A stretch of 64,000 nt of DNA from positions 62,001-126,000 of the forward strand of contig NZ_CP063304.1 in NCBI RefSeq assembly GCF_015159595.1, written 5' to 3'. The DNA is from Blautia liquoris. Lineage in GTDB: Bacteria > Bacillota > Clostridia > Lachnospirales > Lachnospiraceae. Under the pieces are notes generated by a model. That model was not told the origin of the DNA, made no database searches, and saw only the letters and a list, made by a program, of their open reading frames with translations. Below, piece after piece: positions 54,398 through 63,973 of the stretch. How positions within the stretch are numbered: position 1 is the stretch's first letter; each line of letters starts with the position of its first letter. The translations under genes and the position numbers were made by a program.

Positions 54398-54796
54398 ATG
54401 TATATAGAGAAGCCCCTGCCCTTTTATGCAGCGTATCCGCTGTATGCCGGAATGGAACAGGAACAGGAACATGAAAAAGATCTGCAGAAGATGAAAACCT
54501 ACTATTCCAAAAGGTGTGCCAAAATTCAGCAGTTGGTGGAAGATGAATGTGATCAGATGGAGTATGACGGGAGCATGATGTTTGACGAATATCCGGACAA
54601 ATTGATGATGGAAAACCTTTGCCGAAAAATTGAAAACAGATATTTGAGTCAGGAGAATGAAGATTCTGATGAGATGCAGGCGATGGATCGCAGAAGAAAT
54701 CCGGAAGTCAGAGATTTGATCAGGGTACTATTGTTTAACGAAATGTTCTGTAGAAGGTGCAGGCACCGCAGACATCGCAATTATTACTATTATTAA
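54398..54796 (+). CDS. Hypothetical 132-aa protein with a Cys/His/Arg tail
   Basis: ATG at 54398 follows GGAG by 7 nt. The protein opens MYIEKPLPFYAAYP, has an acidic middle with GSMMFDEYPDKLM, and ends in CRRCRHRRHRNYYYY. The Tyr- and His-rich end resembles small spore-coat-type proteins, but that is only a resemblance. No domain recognised. Confidence 0.7.
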   Translation: MYIEKPLPFYAAYPLYAGMEQEQEHEKDLQKMKTYYSKRCAKIQQLVEDECDQMEYDGSMMFDEYPDKLMMENLCRKIENRYLSQENEDSDEMQAMDRRRNPEVRDLIRVLLFNEMFCRRCRHRRHRNYYYY

Positions 54797-54798
54797 CA

Positions 54799-54960
54799 TG
54801 ATGATACCAGGGTCAAAAGGTCCTGCGTTTCATGCTTGTATGAAAAAGCATGACCTTGGGACCCGAACAAACATGAGAAAGATGTTCGTTTAGCACCGAC
54901 CGGAGCAGAGCGAAGATAGATAAGCACAAAGTGCGAAGTAATCCGTCAGTCGGGTCAGAA
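54799..54960. repeat. Intergenic repeat element, copy B
   Basis: This copy is inverted relative to copy A at 36474-36658. It starts 3 nt after a stop codon with TGATGATACCAGGGTC, forms the same GGTC-TGC/GCATGACC hairpin, and ends near GTAATCCGTCAGTCGGGTC. The middle (about 54884-54925) differs from copy A. It may end transcription of the 132-aa gene. Confidence 0.75.
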
Positions 54961-55035
54961 CTTGAAAGTTTACAGACCTGCGCGAGTATGAAACCTTTAC
55001 AAAACCTTTAACAATTTTAAATTTTCATTTTTCTG

Positions 55036-55064
55036 TTGCTCTGTGAACCGAAAGCGATTACAAT
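55036..55064 (+). promoter_or_regulatory. Promoter of the 819-aa protein gene
   Basis: TTGCTC (55036-55041), a 17-nt spacer and TACAAT (55059-55064) lie 84 nt before the ATG at 55148. Confidence 0.5.
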
Positions 55065-55147
55065 AGATAATAGATTCATTACACAGTTGACATAAGATTT
55101 GAATTATTTTACAGGGGTTATTGATAAAATTATTAGGGAGACGTTCT

Positions 55148-57607
55148 ATGAAGAAAGGTGCTGTTCGTTTTATTGCACTTCTGGCCATTTTTATTGTATC
55201 TTTGGCGGGATTTTCATTTTATTTTAATAGAGATAAAGAAAAAAACACGAGAGATTTTGAAACATCGACATTGCCCACAGCATATATTAAGCTTGGAGAT
55301 TCTTCTGTAAACCGTATGTTTGGCTACAAAAAAAAGATGGATGGAACGACTATGAGGGAAAGTCTTACTCCACTTTCGGCAGACAAGAATATGACTTTGC
55401 AGGTGAATCCATATGGGAGAAAAATTAAAAATATTTCTTATGAAATAACATCGGCAGATGGTTCAAAACTGGTTGGGAATGCCAGAATAAATGGACTGAA
55501 AGATAAAGACAATTTAAAGGAAGCTTCCTTTCAGATAGATCCGCCGCTTCTTATGAATCAGGAGTACCTGCTTACGTTTTCCCTATCTCTTGAGGGAGAA
55601 TCGGATCCAGTCTATTATTATACAAGAATTGTACAAAGAGCAGGGGTTAACACAGACATATATCTAAAATTTGTACAGGATTTCTATGAGAGATGTATGA
55701 AGAAGGACGCGGCAGGTGAACTGACTACTTATTTGGAACCAGATGAGACTGTTTCGAACAACAGCTTTCATAATGTCACGATACATTCCAACTTTGATCA
55801 GCTGACATGGGGAACTTTGGCTCCAAAGATTGTTAATAAAGCGGTTCCTGTTATTAAAGAAGCGAATGAAAATACGTTAAGTGTAACGCAGCAATACACG
55901 ATCAGCGCAAAGGACACAGATAATAATACAGAATATTATAGTGTCAGTGAGTTTTACCGCATGCGCTATACACAGTCTCGTGTAGTTTTGCTGGATTTCG
56001 AAAGAAGTGCTACTCAGATTTTTGATGCAAACCTTCCGGTAATTACCAGCACCGGAATCAGTCTTGGAGTTGTTGGAAAAGATGTGCAGTATGTAAGTAA
56101 TAAGAGTGCAGATATCGTAGCCTTTGTGGTGGATGGTGACCTCTGGTCTTACAACAGGAGTGCCAATAAATGTACGAAGATATTTGGCTTTCGAACCAAA
56201 GCAGGTGACACCGATGAGAGAGCCGTAAACATGGAACATGATGTTAAGATTGTCCGCGTATCAGAGACAGGAGATATTTCATATGTTGTCTACGGATACA
56301 TGAACTTAGATGTACATGAGGGAAAGGTTGGAAGTGCTGTTTATCACTATAATGCAGAGAGAAATGTGACGCAGGAAGAATTATTTATTCCGAGCAGTAA
56401 TTCCTATGAATTTTTAAAGCAGAACCTGTCGATTCTGTCCTATGTGAGCCAGAAAGATCAGCTGTATCTTTATGTAGAGGGAAATCTCTATCAGGTCGAT
56501 CTGACAAATGGCAGCTATAAGATCGTAAAAGACAAGATTGCATCCGACTGCTTCGTGATTTCAAAGAGCCAGGCATCTGTGGCGTGGATGGATGATATGG
56601 ACGAGAACCAATCGACACATATCACGGCGTTGAGTCTGGAGACCGGAAAAACACTGTCTATATCAGCACCGGATGGACAGAAGATTAAAGCTTTGGGTTT
56701 TATCAACGAAGATCTGGTATATGGTGTTGCCAATGATCAGGATATTCTAAGCGATGCTGCCGGAAATGTAACATTTGCCATGAATCATCTATATATACGG
56801 AATTTTGATGATGAGATCATCAAAGAGTACCAGCAGGATGGTGTCTATGTGACCCAGGTTAATATTCAGGAGGGCCTCATGGAACTTGTGCGAGCCACAA
56901 GAGAGGGTAATTCCTTTGTTTCGGCAGCGAATGATCATATTATGAACAATCTGATGGATCGAGATAAAACAGTCAGCATAAAGATGAGTGTCAGCGAGAG
57001 AAAGGGAACGCAGGTGAGTCTTGTTTTTACAAAGGTCGGAAAGACTAGAAATCTGCTTGTTCTGCAGACAAAGTTTATTGATGAGGAAAATCTGCCGACG
57101 CTTACGATAGATGTGCCGAAACAGGAGACCGATGAGTACTATGTGTACGGAAGGGGAAGGCTTCTGGATGTGACATCCAAAGTGGGAAGTGCTATAAAAG
57201 AAGCTGACCAGAATGTGGGAGTTGTGCTGAACAGAAAACAGCAGTATGTATGGGAAAGAGGGAATCAGCCGGATAACAGGAAACTTGACGTGGGCGGCAT
57301 TCCGCAGGAACTGCTTTCGGCTCCGCTGGATGAAGCCACGATCCAGAACACTCTGGGTGATTCTTATAAGGTGATGAACTTAAGCGGCTGCAGTCTGTCA
57401 AGTGCACTATATCAGATCAGTCTTGGGTATCCTGTGATGGTCAGGACCGGTGATGGCAGCAGTGCTCTGATTGTGGGATATGATCAATATAACATCTGGC
57501 TCTACGATACTTCGGAAAATAAGGTATATGCGAAGGGAATGAATGACAGTACCGCCGAATTTGGTGCTGCAGGCAATATCTTTATCAGTTACAGGGATAA
57601 AAAATAG
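55148..57607 (+). CDS. Large exported protein with propeller-like and C39-like regions
   Basis: The protein has 819 aa, starting after GGGAG. One N-terminal helix (residues 8-25) anchors it outside the cell. Residues 280-640 hold repeated strand units (for example IVAFVVDGDLWSYN, LYLYVEGNLYQVD, ASVAWMDDMDE) like a beta-propeller. The last 75 residues (MNLSGCSLSSALYQI, SSALIVGYD, IWLYDT) look like a C39-type peptidase end, but the catalytic His position before ALIVGYD is Ser. A binding or scaffold role is inferred. I do not know a named family for the whole protein. Confidence 0.7.
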   Translation: MKKGAVRFIALLAIFIVSLAGFSFYFNRDKEKNTRDFETSTLPTAYIKLGDSSVNRMFGYKKKMDGTTMRESLTPLSADKNMTLQVNPYGRKIKNISYEITSADGSKLVGNARINGLKDKDNLKEASFQIDPPLLMNQEYLLTFSLSLEGESDPVYYYTRIVQRAGVNTDIYLKFVQDFYERCMKKDAAGELTTYLEPDETVSNNSFHNVTIHSNFDQLTWGTLAPKIVNKAVPVIKEANENTLSVTQQYTISAKDTDNNTEYYSVSEFYRMRYTQSRVVLLDFERSATQIFDANLPVITSTGISLGVVGKDVQYVSNKSADIVAFVVDGDLWSYNRSANKCTKIFGFRTKAGDTDERAVNMEHDVKIVRVSETGDISYVVYGYMNLDVHEGKVGSAVYHYNAERNVTQEELFIPSSNSYEFLKQNLSILSYVSQKDQLYLYVEGNLYQVDLTNGSYKIVKDKIASDCFVISKSQASVAWMDDMDENQSTHITALSLETGKTLSISAPDGQKIKALGFINEDLVYGVANDQDILSDAAGNVTFAMNHLYIRNFDDEIIKEYQQDGVYVTQVNIQEGLMELVRATREGNSFVSAANDHIMNNLMDRDKTVSIKMSVSERKGTQVSLVFTKVGKTRNLLVLQTKFIDEENLPTLTIDVPKQETDEYYVYGRGRLLDVTSKVGSAIKEADQNVGVVLNRKQQYVWERGNQPDNRKLDVGGIPQELLSAPLDEATIQNTLGDSYKVMNLSGCSLSSALYQISLGYPVMVRTGDGSSALIVGYDQYNIWLYDTSENKVYAKGMNDSTAEFGAAGNIFISYRDKK

Positions 57608-57611
57608 AAAA

Positions 57612-57647
57612 AAGAAAGAGTTTCGAAGGGAAGCTCTTTCTTTTTTT
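57612..57647 (+). terminator. Terminator of the 819-aa protein gene
   Basis: AAGAAAGAG (57612-57620) pairs with CTCTTTCTT (57634-57642), followed by further T. It just meets the stop of the convergent subtilase gene. Confidence 0.8.
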
Positions 57648-59382
57648 ATAATGGAATGCTGTCCCGAAGGCAGAGTGCACCATATCCAACCTGAGGGTTT
57701 GGGTAAATATCGAAGCCAGGAAGACTTCGAGCTCCACGTCGTAAATAAGCCTTTACCTTTTCTCCATATAAAAATGCATCATTTCCGCGAATGATTCCCC
57801 ATTCCATCATAAGAGCAGCACTGCCTGTCACAAAAGGTGTTGCAAAAGATGTTCCGGTAAATTCTCCATAAGAAGTTCCGCCGTAAGAACTCGGAGCGGT
57901 GATTCTTACACCGGGTGCGACGATATCCGGCTTGACTGTAAGTACAATTCTGGTATAGCCTCTGCCGGAAAAATCAGCATAAGTCAGCAGGCGGGAATCA
58001 TAGGCGCCAACCGTGATCGCACGGAGTGCCGTAGATGGTATGGTCAGTGTCGAATCCGAAAACGGAGTGAGAAATCGAGTGCTTGTTCCGACATATCCAC
58101 CACTTGGAAGCCAGAGATTATAGGAACCCTCGACGATTCTTCTTGCTACCAGACGGAAGGTCCATATTCCGGAAGGCAGATAATTCTGATTGGTTCCAGG
58201 CAGAAAATCAAAGAAAATTTCCTGTGAGAAGGAATAGGGGGAAGGCATGCCATAGTAGACAAGCAGGTCAGTTCCGGGAAGGGAGTATCTTTGCGTTCCC
58301 GATACCGGATTGACGGGCCCAACGATGGTTCCATTTGGATGAATCAGGTAAATGTCGAATTCATCCACGTAATATTTCCAAAGTTGTATACTTAGTCCGG
58401 GTTCGTAACCTCCGACACTGAATTCAACGAGAGTAGAAGAGTTCGGCAAAAGAATCCCCGCAGTGTGCAGAGCAGTGTTCCCCTCATTTCCACTTCCGAT
58501 ACAGATGACATTTTGTCCGAGGTTGGCAACCGTATTAATATAGTTTTCAATAAGAGAATCACCGCTGTGAGATCCGTAGTTATTACCAAAACTTAAGTTT
58601 ATCGCTATGGGCATCTGCAGAGATAGTGAGAGACGGACACAGTAATCGATGCCCTGTATCAGCTGAGTGGTACTGGGGAAGTCATTGGGAGCGGGGGTTC
58701 CTAATTTGACGACGACAAGACTGCTTAACGTAGCTACCCCAGCATAGACGCCCTCTGATGCACGGCCATTTCCGGCTGCGATCCCCATGACTGCTGTCCC
58801 ATGGCCGCCTGGATCTGAACTTGGAACAAGAGTCGGATCTCCTGATAAGGCTTCATCAATCTGTTCCTTCGTGTATTCTGTTCCGATATTATATCCTTCG
58901 GGAGCAGGACCTGTTTGGATTGTCTGGTCCCAGAGACGCAAGATTCGCGTTGTTCCGTCTTCATTGCGAAAATCCGGATGCGTGTAATCAATTCCGGAAT
59001 CAATACATGCAACCAGAACGCCATTTCCAAAAAGTCCATTGACATCATTCTGCTGCAGCGGATTTATGCAGGAAACGGCTCTTCCCGGATAGGCAGCAAA
59101 GGCCAGACGTTTGGGCTTTTCCATGTAGGTAATTTGAGGAAGAAGAGCCACCGTGTCCACAAGATCCGCCGGGACGATAAGAATTGCATAGTTGCCGAGA
59201 AGTAGGGTGATGACAATTCCCTCCTGCTCGAGAAAGCTGATATCTCCCTGGTAGTTTACGATGACCTCCCAGGTGTCACGCTCTACATTATGACCGATAT
59301 TTAAGATGTATGATTTTCGTCTTTCCTCGGGGGTGGCTTCAAGTGCCAGGTTTAAAAGATTCTCTATTTTCTGATTAGGCAT
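57646..59382 (-). CDS. Subtilase S8 with intact triad, CspB-like
   Basis: The 578-aa cytoplasmic-type protease has Asp128 (CIDSGID), His194 (GGHGTAVMG), Asn in GSGNEGN, and the Ser motif GTSFATP (near residue 512). It has an N-terminal prodomain-like region (1-95) and a beta-rich insert, as in clostridial CspB. It shares the phrase LWDQTIQTGPAPEGY and the layout with the two pseudoproteases 11-15 kb upstream. In Clostridioides germination, active CspB is controlled by inactive CspC and CspA; a parallel here is inference. It is monocistronic. Confidence 0.9.
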   Translation of the reverse strand: MPNQKIENLLNLALEATPEERRKSYILNIGHNVERDTWEVIVNYQGDISFLEQEGIVITLLLGNYAILIVPADLVDTVALLPQITYMEKPKRLAFAAYPGRAVSCINPLQQNDVNGLFGNGVLVACIDSGIDYTHPDFRNEDGTTRILRLWDQTIQTGPAPEGYNIGTEYTKEQIDEALSGDPTLVPSSDPGGHGTAVMGIAAGNGRASEGVYAGVATLSSLVVVKLGTPAPNDFPSTTQLIQGIDYCVRLSLSLQMPIAINLSFGNNYGSHSGDSLIENYINTVANLGQNVICIGSGNEGNTALHTAGILLPNSSTLVEFSVGGYEPGLSIQLWKYYVDEFDIYLIHPNGTIVGPVNPVSGTQRYSLPGTDLLVYYGMPSPYSFSQEIFFDFLPGTNQNYLPSGIWTFRLVARRIVEGSYNLWLPSGGYVGTSTRFLTPFSDSTLTIPSTALRAITVGAYDSRLLTYADFSGRGYTRIVLTVKPDIVAPGVRITAPSSYGGTSYGEFTGTSFATPFVTGSAALMMEWGIIRGNDAFLYGEKVKAYLRRGARSLPGFDIYPNPQVGYGALCLRDSIPL

Positions 59383-59504
59383 ATAAGACTCCTTTTATCT
59401 GAGATATGATACCCTAATATCAGGGTATGAAGGAATCGCAAGATCTGTGCTTCATAGAATTGAATCTGTGATATGATGATAGGGAAAAAGAAAGGAGCAG
59501 AGTT

Positions 59505-60233
59505 ATGAATGACTTTGAGATGGCAAAAAAAATCATACAGGAAGGAAGCAATATTGTGTTTTTTGGCGGAGCAGGTGTGTCCACTGCATCAGGAATTCCA
59601 GATTTCAGATCAGCGACGGGTCTGTATAATCGGAAAGCGGGAAGTGATTATTCACCGGAGTATATGTTAAGCCATACCTTTTTCATAAAACATCCAGATT
59701 ATTTTTATGATTATCTGAGGAATAATTTATATTACCCTAAAGCCCAGCCAAATGATGCACATCAAGCATTGGCGAAACTGGAAAAAGAAGGCAAACTGAC
59801 CGCCGTGGTCACACAAAACATTGATGGACTCCATCAGGCCGCCGGTTCGAAAAACGTAATTGAGTTTCACGGAAGCAGCAACAGATTCCACTGCATGCAA
59901 TGTAAAAAGGAATATTCAGCAGAATTGGTGTATCAGTCGACAGATGTTCCAAGATGTGATGTATGTGGAGGACTGGTGAGACCTGATATTGTATTATATG
60001 AGGAGCCAATTGACCCAAACGTGTATCAGCGGGCAATTGAAGCAGTGTCGAATGCAGATATTTTGATCGTCGGAGGGACATCTCTGGTTGTTTATCCGGC
60101 GGCAGGACTTCTCGCATATTATGATAAAAAGAAATTGATTTTGATTAATCAGGAAACAACGGTCAATGACCATGCGGCAAATTATATAATAAAAGGAGAT
60201 ATATCACAGATTCTGAAAGAACTGGCAGATTAA
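59505..60233 (+). CDS. cobB: Sirtuin NAD-dependent protein deacetylase
   Basis: The 242-aa enzyme removes acyl groups from lysine using NAD. Motifs are GAGVSTASGIPDFRS, TQNIDGLHQ, catalytic His in EFHGS, a Cys4 zinc site (CMQC and CDVC), and GGTSLVVYPA. AAAGGAG lies upstream. Confidence 0.95.
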   Translation: MNDFEMAKKIIQEGSNIVFFGGAGVSTASGIPDFRSATGLYNRKAGSDYSPEYMLSHTFFIKHPDYFYDYLRNNLYYPKAQPNDAHQALAKLEKEGKLTAVVTQNIDGLHQAAGSKNVIEFHGSSNRFHCMQCKKEYSAELVYQSTDVPRCDVCGGLVRPDIVLYEEPIDPNVYQRAIEAVSNADILIVGGTSLVVYPAAGLLAYYDKKKLILINQETTVNDHAANYIIKGDISQILKELAD

Positions 60234-60240
60234 AGAAAAA

Positions 60241-60297
60241 AATACAGCCTGTGAGTGCCCCGCCTTTACGGGGCCAGTTATGCAGGCTGTATCCTTT
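60241..60297. terminator. Bidirectional terminator
   Basis: ATACAGCCTG pairs with CAGGCTGTAT, with an inner CCCCG/CGGGG stem, between the sirtuin and mscL genes. Confidence 0.85.
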
Positions 60298-60305
60298 CTT
60301 GTGAC

Positions 60306-60800
60306 TTATTCAGGATGAACTTCTGCCCTGGTATCGTCTAATATAGAAGTACAATGAGGGCAGCGTGTCGCTTCAATATCAATCTCCGACTTGCAGTAAG
60401 GACAGATTTTAGTGGTATCTTCCTCCTCTTCTTCGATTCCTCTGACATGGTTAGCTGTGGCAGAGATTTTGTTCAGTGTTTTGATCAGCATAAATATAAC
60501 CAGAGCCATAATTAAAAATTGAAGAATACTGGTGATAAACACTCCGAAATTTAAGGTAGGAGCCTTTGCAGCAGCAGCCTCGGCAAGTGTGTCATAGTGA
60601 TGACCATTCAAAGATATAAACCAGTTTTCAAAATTGACGCCTCCGGTGACCATCGTGATAAGAGGCATGATGATATCGGCCACCAGAGAACTGACAATAT
60701 TTTGGAAGGCTCCGCCGATGATAACACCGACTGCCAGATCCATAACGTTACCCTGCATGATGAATTCTTTGAATTCGGCGATAAATCCCTTCTTTTCCAT
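60306..60800 (-). CDS. mscL: MscL channel with C-terminal zinc ribbon
   Basis: The 164-aa protein opens under membrane tension to release solutes. The N-terminal helix and TM1 have GNVMDLAVGVIIGGAF, and TM2 is at about 80-105. Beyond the usual C-terminal helix, a CPYC...CPHC zinc-ribbon-like motif is added (about residues 130-155). ATG at 60800 follows GGGGG; the upstream extension lacks a site. Confidence 0.92.
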   Translation of the reverse strand: MEKKGFIAEFKEFIMQGNVMDLAVGVIIGGAFQNIVSSLVADIIMPLITMVTGGVNFENWFISLNGHHYDTLAEAAAAKAPTLNFGVFITSILQFLIMALVIFMLIKTLNKISATANHVRGIEEEEEDTTKICPYCKSEIDIEATRCPHCTSILDDTRAEVHPE

Positions 60801-60939
60801 GGTAATCCCCCTTCTTCTTATGTATTTGATCATAGTTTAGTCCATATGGTAAAAGATGTCAAGATGTATAGGGAATACTTGCATAAGGACATTCTGTAAA
60901 TGGATACAATAGTAATAACATCAGATTTGAGGTCAGTAT

Positions 60940-61725
60940 ATGGAAGATCATCCTGGAAAATCACCTGCTTTAATTAGAAAGTTTTCGTTTATGATGTTTG
61001 CTGTTTTCCTGATGGCAGCTTGTGTGATAGATGCAATTCGATATCTGCCTGGCCAGGTTACTGTAACAAGCAGTCATATCGCAAAGATGGATATGCCGAT
61101 CTATCATGTCACAGCCGAAGAACCATACGTCGCTCTTACTTTTGATGTGGGAGGAAATCATGATGGGATACAGAAGATATTGGACGTTCTGGATTCCCGG
61201 CAGGTAAAAGCTACATTCTTCGCATCGGGAGAATGGATTGACAGATATCCGGAGGAAATATCCGAAATATGCCGCAGAGGACATGATCTTGGGATATATG
61301 GAGATAATCCAGAAATCATGAATCAGTTGACATATAAAGAATTGCAGAGTAATCTTTTGAGTGTACAAAACAAAGTAAAAAGTTTGACAGGATATGAGAT
61401 GAATCTGCTGCGTCTGCCATATAGCGGATATGAAAGGACGGTTATAACAAATGCAAAAAAATGTGGATACTACAGTGTCAAGTGGGATATTGACAGCATG
61501 GACTGGAAAAATTACGGATCGGATTCCATTGTACATACAGTGATGGAGAATGGACATCTGCAAAATGGGTCAATTATCCGCTTTCGAACGGATGCGAGGT
61601 ATACGGCAGATGCATTGAGTGCGGTGACAGACACTCTGTTTGCTCAGGGATATGAACCAGTAGCTGTTTCGAAGATGTTGGAACTTGAAAATACCGGGAA
61701 CACTGGAAATGAATACTACGAATGA
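60940..61725 (+). CDS. Degenerate NodB-type polysaccharide deacetylase
   Basis: The 261-aa protein has an N-terminal membrane anchor (about 14-32) and a NodB fold. Motif 1 reads TFDVGG where TFDDG is usual, so the metal Asp is lost. Motif 2 reads GHDLGIYGDNPE where a GNHTYSHP-like pattern is usual, so both metal His are lost. RLPYSGY and DSMDW (motifs 3 and 4) are retained. Catalysis is therefore unlikely; glycan binding is possible. dapF starts 19 nt downstream. Confidence 0.85.
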   Translation: MEDHPGKSPALIRKFSFMMFAVFLMAACVIDAIRYLPGQVTVTSSHIAKMDMPIYHVTAEEPYVALTFDVGGNHDGIQKILDVLDSRQVKATFFASGEWIDRYPEEISEICRRGHDLGIYGDNPEIMNQLTYKELQSNLLSVQNKVKSLTGYEMNLLRLPYSGYERTVITNAKKCGYYSVKWDIDSMDWKNYGSDSIVHTVMENGHLQNGSIIRFRTDARYTADALSAVTDTLFAQGYEPVAVSKMLELENTGNTGNEYYE

Positions 61726-61743
61726 AAATGGAGAGTGATAAGG

Positions 61744-62580
61744 ATGAAATTTACAAAGATGCATGGATGTGGCAACGATTACGTGTATGTGAATTGTTTT
61801 GAAGAGAAGGTGGAAGATCCATCTGAGACAGCAATTAAGGTGAGCGACCGACATTTTGGAATTGGATCGGACGGACTGATTTTGATAAAGCCTTCTAAGA
61901 CAGCGGATTTTGAGATGGAAATGTATAATGCGGATGGTTCCGAAGGATCAATGTGTGGTAATGGCATTCGCTGCGTGGCGAAATATGTATATGATTTTGG
62001 GCTTACAGATCAAAAAAATATTCGGGTTGCCACAAAAAGTGGAATCAAAGACCTTGAACTTACTGTTGAAGGCGAAAAGGTATCACAAGTGCGTGTCAAC
62101 ATGGGGGAGCCGGTATTTGAGGCAGAAAAGATACCTGTTCTTAGCGAGACGAACCAAGTGATTGGAGAACCTGTAACAGTGGAGGGCAGAGAGTATTATA
62201 TGACCTGCATTTCCATGGGAAATCCTCATGCGGTTGTCCCATTAAAAGAGCTGGAGAATCTGAAGATCGAAGAGACAGGTCCGAAATTTGAAAAAATGGA
62301 ATCTTTTCCGGATCGTGTTAACACGGAATTTGTCAAAGTGCTGGACAGACATACAATTCAGATGAGAGTATGGGAGAGAGGATCCGGAGAAACCTATGCG
62401 TGCGGAACCGGGGCTTGTGCCGCCGCAGTGGCTGCCATCACAAACCACTGGGTAGAGGATAGTCCGGTGAAGGTAAAGCTTTTGGGCGGAGACCTGGAAA
62501 TCTTCTGGGATCATGCCGAAAATACAGTTTACATGACGGGACCGGCAACGATCGTTTATAGTGGTGAGATCAATCTGTGA
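61744..62580 (+). CDS. dapF: Diaminopimelate epimerase
   Basis: The 278-aa cytoplasmic enzyme converts LL- to meso-diaminopimelate for peptidoglycan and lysine. Catalytic cysteines are in GSMCGNGIRC and YACGTGAC. MHGCGNDYV is the normal start. ATG at 61744 follows GGAGAGTGATAAGG. It probably shares a transcript with the NodB-like gene. Confidence 0.96.
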   Translation: MKFTKMHGCGNDYVYVNCFEEKVEDPSETAIKVSDRHFGIGSDGLILIKPSKTADFEMEMYNADGSEGSMCGNGIRCVAKYVYDFGLTDQKNIRVATKSGIKDLELTVEGEKVSQVRVNMGEPVFEAEKIPVLSETNQVIGEPVTVEGREYYMTCISMGNPHAVVPLKELENLKIEETGPKFEKMESFPDRVNTEFVKVLDRHTIQMRVWERGSGETYACGTGACAAAVAAITNHWVEDSPVKVKLLGGDLEIFWDHAENTVYMTGPATIVYSGEINL

Positions 62581-62681
62581 ATATCTGGCCCAGGAGATGT
62601 AACAGAAACTTAAGACTTTTGTACTTTCTTTCTTTATCATAAGTCCTTATAATTAATGTAGTGACTTAAAAGGGGAAAAGT

Positions 62682-63770
62682 ATGAATATACATAAATATA
62701 AAAAAATAATCAAAAGAAGCTGTATGTTATTTGCTGTGACGGGGACCTTTCTCTTATCAGCATGCAAGAATAAAAATGCCAGTATTGTGCTTATCACGAA
62801 TGGAATGCAAACAGAAGACTCGGCCTCAATGAATTCGGCTGAAGAAGGAGTAAAGAAATTTACGAAAAACAGTAATAAGACATATACATCTGTTGCATCC
62901 AAGGAGCAGAATACAAAAGGATATGAGGAGGCAATTGATACTGCTCTTGAGGCCGGTGCAAAGGTAATCATCTGTCCGGGTAAAGAGTTTGAGACAGCTG
63001 TGTACAACAGGCAGAAGGATAATCTCAGTGTAAAATTTATCCTGTTGAATGGGCTGCCCCATGCTGCGGACAGCAAAAAGGAGAAGCTCAGGGGAAATAC
63101 ACATGCTGTGTTATTCTCTGAAGAACAAAGTGGATATCTGGCAGGATACTCTGCGGTCTGGGAAGGCAATACGAATCTTGGGTTCATGGGCGGAGAAAAA
63201 GATGACAGTACGATGTACTATGGATCCGGTTTTGTACAGGGGGCAAATGATGCCGCAAAAGAGATGGGTCTAAAAGCAGATCAGATTGTCGTTCGCTATG
63301 GATTTCTGGGAACGACATTGGCATCTCCACAGGTAGAGCAGACGGCAGCATCCTGGTATGACGAAGGATGCCAGGTAATCTTCGGATGTGACCACTCTAT
63401 CTTAAACGCTATTGCGAAAGCAGCATCTGCAAGAGGAAGAAGAGTGATTACAGTCGACAATATATTAAATGATTTTTCCGCAAACGTTCTCTCCTGTATC
63501 AGCTATAATTATGGTTCTGCGATCTATAAAGTTTTAAATCATATGGAAGAGAAAGAATATCCGGGCGGAGAAGCCCAGACAGTCAAAGTGGGATCAGACG
63601 GAGTATATATAGATTTTGACCATTCTACGTTTCATACGTTTACTCCTGAAAAATATGATGAACTCTGTAAAGAATTAAAATCCGGCAGCAGAAAAGTAAA
63701 AACAGTAGATGTTACTAAAAATTTAAGAAAATATAAGATCGAAAATGTGACAGTAAATTTGGAAAAATAA
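62682..63770 (+). CDS. BMP-family substrate-binding lipoprotein
   Basis: The 362-aa protein has a basic start and a lipobox (LLSAC). The Bmp/Med-type binding domain includes EEQSGYLAGYSA, LGFMGG, GFVQGANDAA and IFGCDHSI. Relatives bind nucleosides for ABC import. No permease is within the window, but another lipoprotein-like gene may start just downstream. Confidence 0.88.
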   Translation: MNIHKYKKIIKRSCMLFAVTGTFLLSACKNKNASIVLITNGMQTEDSASMNSAEEGVKKFTKNSNKTYTSVASKEQNTKGYEEAIDTALEAGAKVIICPGKEFETAVYNRQKDNLSVKFILLNGLPHAADSKKEKLRGNTHAVLFSEEQSGYLAGYSAVWEGNTNLGFMGGEKDDSTMYYGSGFVQGANDAAKEMGLKADQIVVRYGFLGTTLASPQVEQTAASWYDEGCQVIFGCDHSILNAIAKAASARGRRVITVDNILNDFSANVLSCISYNYGSAIYKVLNHMEEKEYPGGEAQTVKVGSDGVYIDFDHSTFHTFTPEKYDELCKELKSGSRKVKTVDVTKNLRKYKIENVTVNLEK

Positions 63771-63873
63771 TTACATATAACTAAGTCAGACATAATAAAA
63801 AACATCATTTTATCCCTTAAAACAAAGAACCTCGGGGCAGTTTCAATTATTAAGTATTTTTTAAATCTTGGGG

Positions 63874-63902
63874 TTGCATCCTCCCGGAATATGTGTTAGT
63901 AT
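63874..63902 (+). promoter_or_regulatory. Promoter of the last gene
   Basis: TTGCAT (63874-63879), a 17-nt spacer and TAGTAT (63897-63902) lie 72 nt before the next start codon. Confidence 0.55.
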
Positions 63903-63973
63903 GTAGAAAGAATCGAAAAAATGTTTCGGAAATGTTACAAATCAATTAGTATTTTGTTTTAAGGGGAATGAAA

